Assembly: GCF_001748145.1 (NCBI RefSeq) | Contig: NZ_BCQA01000001.1 | Location: forward strand, 3,374,501-3,438,500 | DNA from: Bosea sp. BIWAKO-01 | Lineage (GTDB): Bacteria > Pseudomonadota > Alphaproteobacteria > Rhizobiales > Beijerinckiaceae | Direction of reading: 5' to 3' | Length of the DNA stretch: 64,000 nucleotides | Shown: positions 61,728 through 64,000 of the stretch, piece by piece | Layout of the letters: every line of letters starts with the position of its first letter | Numbering within the stretch: position 1 is the first letter of the stretch | Program-made: the position numbers and the translations under genes | Notes under the pieces: generated by a model | Databases searched by the model: none | What the model was told of the DNA's origin: nothing | What the model saw: only the letters and a program-made list of their open reading frames with translations

Positions 61728-62987
61728 CTACTGTGTGTGCCCCGGGTTCAACAGCGGTGTGGTCAGGGCATCGCCGGTCGTGCTGGCGGTGTCGCTGATC
61801 GAGTCCCCCAGCTGCTCGATGCGACCATTGAAATTGCGGCGAGTATGCGGGTCGACAATGGCGATCGGTGCTGCAATCGCAAGTCCAGCCGCAGTTCCAA
61901 CCGTTGCAGCGGCACCGGCGGTGACTGCCATCAGCCGGTCGCCGAGGCCGACGCGCGAATCGGTGATGGACTGGCCGGCGACGAGGCGGGTGCCGATCAG
62001 CCGCACGACCTCGGGGCTCTCGGCGAATTTTCCGTGGTTCAGTCGGTCGTCCGATCTGAGCTTGGTCAGGTCGAGCACGGTAATTCCGTCGGCTGCCAGC
62101 TCGTCGCGATAGGGCTCCGCTTCCGGGTTGATCGCGCCCAGCCGCGCCGTGCTGCCCCAGACCCGGCGGGAGACCGCCAGCGCCCGGTCGTCCTGCGAGA
62201 CGAAGAGGGTGAATTTCGAGCGGCTCTTGCCGATCTCGGCAATCTGGGTCCGGAAGACATCGACATCGACATCAGGCGAGGCAAGCATGATGTTGGCGAT
62301 CTTCGGCGCGATCTGGCCGTTGCGGATCGCCATCTGGCGCAGTGACTCGAGAGCCAGCCAATTGCCCATGGAATGGGCCAGGATCGAGACTTCGCCGACC
62401 GCGGGATCGCGCGCCAGCGCCTGCAGAATGGCCTCCAGAGCATGGCGCGAATAATTCGTGCTCTCGCGGTCGTAGCCATAAGCGAAGAGCGAGCCGCGCG
62501 AGGGCCAGGTGAAGAGCAGCGGCACGACATTGGCATCGGAATCGTGGACGATCTGGGCGAAGCGATAGACCGCATCCTCAAACCGGTTGTTGAAGCCGTG
62601 GACGAAGAGGAGAACGCGCCGCTTCGGCGTCTTCAGCGCTGTGGCATGCAACCGCGCCAAGGCTGCCGTCTGGTCGAGACGGTCGACCTTGAGCGTCACG
62701 AATTCGCGCTCCGGGTCGCCGGGAAGGCGGCTCGGCCATTGGACCTCACCAACCTTCCGGGCGCGCTCGGGCGGTATCGAGACGGTGATCTCGGCGAAGG
62801 ATGACTTCGCGCCGCGCTCGCCGGAAAACAGGACGCCGCTATCCGGGTCGGGCGAGCGCGTCGTCGCCACAAGCATGGTGACCTTGCTGGCGTCGGGAGC
62901 GCCATGCGCAACCGGCGCCAGGACCCCCTGCACATCGCCGGCGCAGCCGGCGAGCAACAACGCGAGTGCCCCCGCAGCGAACCTCAT
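61728..62987 (-). CDS. DUF900-type alpha/beta hydrolase lipoprotein
   Basis: The 419-residue protein has a lipobox LLLAGC (Cys15 from ATG 62987). The DUF900 hydrolase body shows TMLVATTRSPDPDSGVLFSGER at its start (in two parts), LLFVHGFNNRFEDAVYRFAQ, LFTWPSRGSLFAYGYDRES and the nucleophile Ser in ILAHSMGNWLALESL. A Gly/Ala-rich helix follows near the C terminus. It is likely a periplasmic or membrane-bound esterase of unknown substrate. ATGs at 63002 and 63065 are alternatives. Confidence 0.88.
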   Translation of the reverse strand: MRFAAGALALLLAGCAGDVQGVLAPVAHGAPDASKVTMLVATTRSPDPDSGVLFSGERGAKSSFAEITVSIPPERARKVGEVQWPSRLPGDPEREFVTLKVDRLDQTAALARLHATALKTPKRRVLLFVHGFNNRFEDAVYRFAQIVHDSDANVVPLLFTWPSRGSLFAYGYDRESTNYSRHALEAILQALARDPAVGEVSILAHSMGNWLALESLRQMAIRNGQIAPKIANIMLASPDVDVDVFRTQIAEIGKSRSKFTLFVSQDDRALAVSRRVWGSTARLGAINPEAEPYRDELAADGITVLDLTKLRSDDRLNHGKFAESPEVVRLIGTRLVAGQSITDSRVGLGDRLMAVTAGAAATVGTAAGLAIAAPIAIVDPHTRRNFNGRIEQLGDSISDTASTTGDALTTPLLNPGHTQ

Positions 62988-63082
62988 CCCATGCCGTCTC
63001 ATGCGGAAAGCCATCCAGGTCGCAGGGCCAGGCAGCAGAGCGATCACGGCCGCTCTGCGCATCATTCAGCAATGGCTTGGGG

Positions 63083-63373
63083 TCAGTACGGCGCGCGGGA
63101 CAGGACATCGCCCCCGAAACGATCGCCGAAATTGGGCGAGCGGCGGTTCTCGCGCACATAGGCGGGCCCGCCGCCTTCGCTCGGTGCAGGGCCGGGATCG
63201 AGATAGCTGCGCTCCTGCGGCGTACGGATCGGGATGCCCGGCTCCTCGTTCGCCGCGACGGGCTCGCGCTGGGTACAGCCGGCGAGAGCGGCGAGCAGGA
63301 TGAGGGCCGCGGAGGCCCGGCGAAGGGGGGGCCTCGCGGCGCTGATTGTGGTGATGAAGCCGCCGGTAGGCAT
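63083..63373 (-). CDS. Small lipoprotein
   Basis: The 96-residue protein has a long basic N-terminal region and a lipobox LAALAGC with Cys33, then a Pro/Glu-rich stretch (EEPGIPIRTPQERSYLDPGP) and NFGDRFGGDVL. AAGGAT stands six bases before ATG 63373. I do not recognise a domain. It lies about 95 bases upstream of the DUF900 gene on the same strand and may be co-transcribed. Confidence 0.7.
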   Translation of the reverse strand: MPTGGFITTISAARPPLRRASAALILLAALAGCTQREPVAANEEPGIPIRTPQERSYLDPGPAPSEGGGPAYVRENRRSPNFGDRFGGDVLSRAPY

Positions 63374-63576
63374 CTGGATAATCCTTCGTGTGGATGAACA
63401 ACCCGCCGCCGCGTGAGCGGACGATGCCGGTCGCATAGTGTCGCTGCATCAAAGCCGGCGGCAGCAGCCGGCGTCAACGCGCCGCCGCGAGATCATGTGG
63501 ACGGCGAACGCCCGACCGATCAGCCGAGCCGGGCGATCGGATCGGACCAACTCGTTGTTCGTGATCCCGAGACGCT

Positions 63577-63624
63577 CCGGCGGGTGGAGCTGGCGGCCGT
63601 TGCGCGCCGAGCTCCACCGGCCGG
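63577..63624. terminator. Inverted repeat after the HlyD-type gene
   Basis: CCGGCGGGTGGAGCT at 63577-63591 pairs with its complement at 63610-63624 in 14 of 15 positions. It begins 11 bases after the HlyD-type stop on the minus strand. There is no T run. Confidence 0.55.
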
Positions 63625-63634
63625 ATCGTTCGCA

Positions 63635-64000
63635 TCAGAAGGGATTGATGTAGTTGGTGATCGCGATCTGCCGCAGCAGCACCTTGCGAATGACATGTGC
63701 GGCCGTGACGCGATCGGTGAAGATGGCGGCATCGCCGGCAGCACCCGCCGGGAGCTTGTCGGCAATGGCCTGGTCGTCGAGTTTCACGCGCACGGCAAAG
63801 GGGGCTGCCTGGATGGATTTCGGCGTCACCGCCGCCCCCGATATCTGCACCTGACCGGTCGAGATCGCCTGCAGCACAGTCTCGACCTTGCCGGTGAAGA
63901 CCTGCCCGGGGGCGTACTTGAATGTCAGTTCGACCGGCTGGCCAGCCGCAATGTAACGGGCATCGATCTGCTGGATCTCGACGCCGATGACCGTCTCGGC
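63635..64000 (-). CDS. HlyD-type efflux adaptor, C-terminal part only
   Basis: The frame is open from the right edge to a TGA at 63635, 121 codons. It reads VEIQQIDARYIAAGQPVELTF at the edge (in two parts), then APGQVFTGKVETVLQAIS, TPKSIQAAPFAVRVKLDD and AHVIRKVLLRQIAITNYINPF. This is the C-terminal beta-barrel and membrane-proximal end of a periplasmic adaptor of the HlyD/EmrA/AaeA class, which links an inner-membrane pump to an outer-membrane channel. The pump gene is not in the window. Confidence 0.8.
   Translation of the reverse strand, partial: AETVIGVEIQQIDARYIAAGQPVELTFKYAPGQVFTGKVETVLQAISTGQVQISGAAVTPKSIQAAPFAVRVKLDDQAIADKLPAGAAGDAAIFTDRVTAAHVIRKVLLRQIAITNYINPF

Overview
The window looks like ordinary chromosome from an alphaproteobacterium of the Hyphomicrobiales, most like Bosea or a close relative (inference, no database search). 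The reasons are high GC throughout, short overlapping operons with ATGA and GTGA junctions, a porin-type signal junction reading AADLP, a RibB fused to a dead GTP cyclohydrolase II domain, TIGR02301 and RT0821/Lpp0805-type envelope proteins, and intergenic palindromes like those common in this order. Genes fill most of the window; one insertion sequence and one decayed-looking stretch are the only clear accessory parts.

Layout. 1-9 kb: start of a membrane sensor running off the left edge, fhs, a secreted intradiol dioxygenase, a haloacid dehalogenase/GST pair, gpmI, an outer-membrane barrel behind a Fur/Mur-like palindrome, a NUDIX hydrolase and a DUF3616 protein. 9-16 kb: a GST, a gene-poor stretch, an SDR/membrane-protein pair divergent from a TetR regulator, a LysR regulator divergent from an MFS exporter, and a DUF2721 protein. 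16-22 kb: aceB, a GNAT, the ygfZ-tag-HD operon and pyrC. 22-26.3 kb: a stress-type regulon of a RibD-like reductase, two DGPF/YCII proteins, an alpha/beta hydrolase and an ECF42 sigma factor. 26-34 kb: the pdxH-SDR-NUDIX-TIGR02301 operon, a surface lipoprotein, a DnaJ-type co-chaperone, fabI, folP-folB-folK and a histidine phosphatase.

34-45 kb: a 1336-residue Pls/PosA-type non-ribosomal peptide synthetase, a 23S/16S pseudouridine synthase, aroC, HTH-RibB, a histone-deacetylase-like hydrolase, an L,D-transpeptidase lipoprotein and a membrane-linked metallophosphoesterase. 45-54 kb: a class III aminotransferase, the MarR-patatin-amidase operon, an acyl-CoA ligase, a DUF1499 protein, an MBL-fold hydrolase and bioY. 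54-57 kb: a 46-residue lipoprotein, tRNA-Pro(CGG), tRNA-Gln(UUG) and a complete IS1182-type element. 57-64 kb: a TAXI solute-binding protein without TRAP permease, a MipA/OmpV protein divergent from an OmpR-type two-component system, two lipoproteins and the end of an HlyD-type adaptor.

The most interesting signals are: (1) three promoter-like sites, each TGYCGA-N17-CGACGT, in front of the first three genes of the ECF42/DGPF locus, which gives a self-contained sigma regulon readable by eye; (2) the Pls-type synthetase, whose adenylation code reads D-L-E-D-L-G-T-V-V-K and suggests a cationic amino acid such as lysine or ornithine; and (3) a RibB protein with an N-terminal helix-turn-helix, a perfect 17-bp palindrome upstream that could be its own operator, and an internal start with a strong ribosome site.
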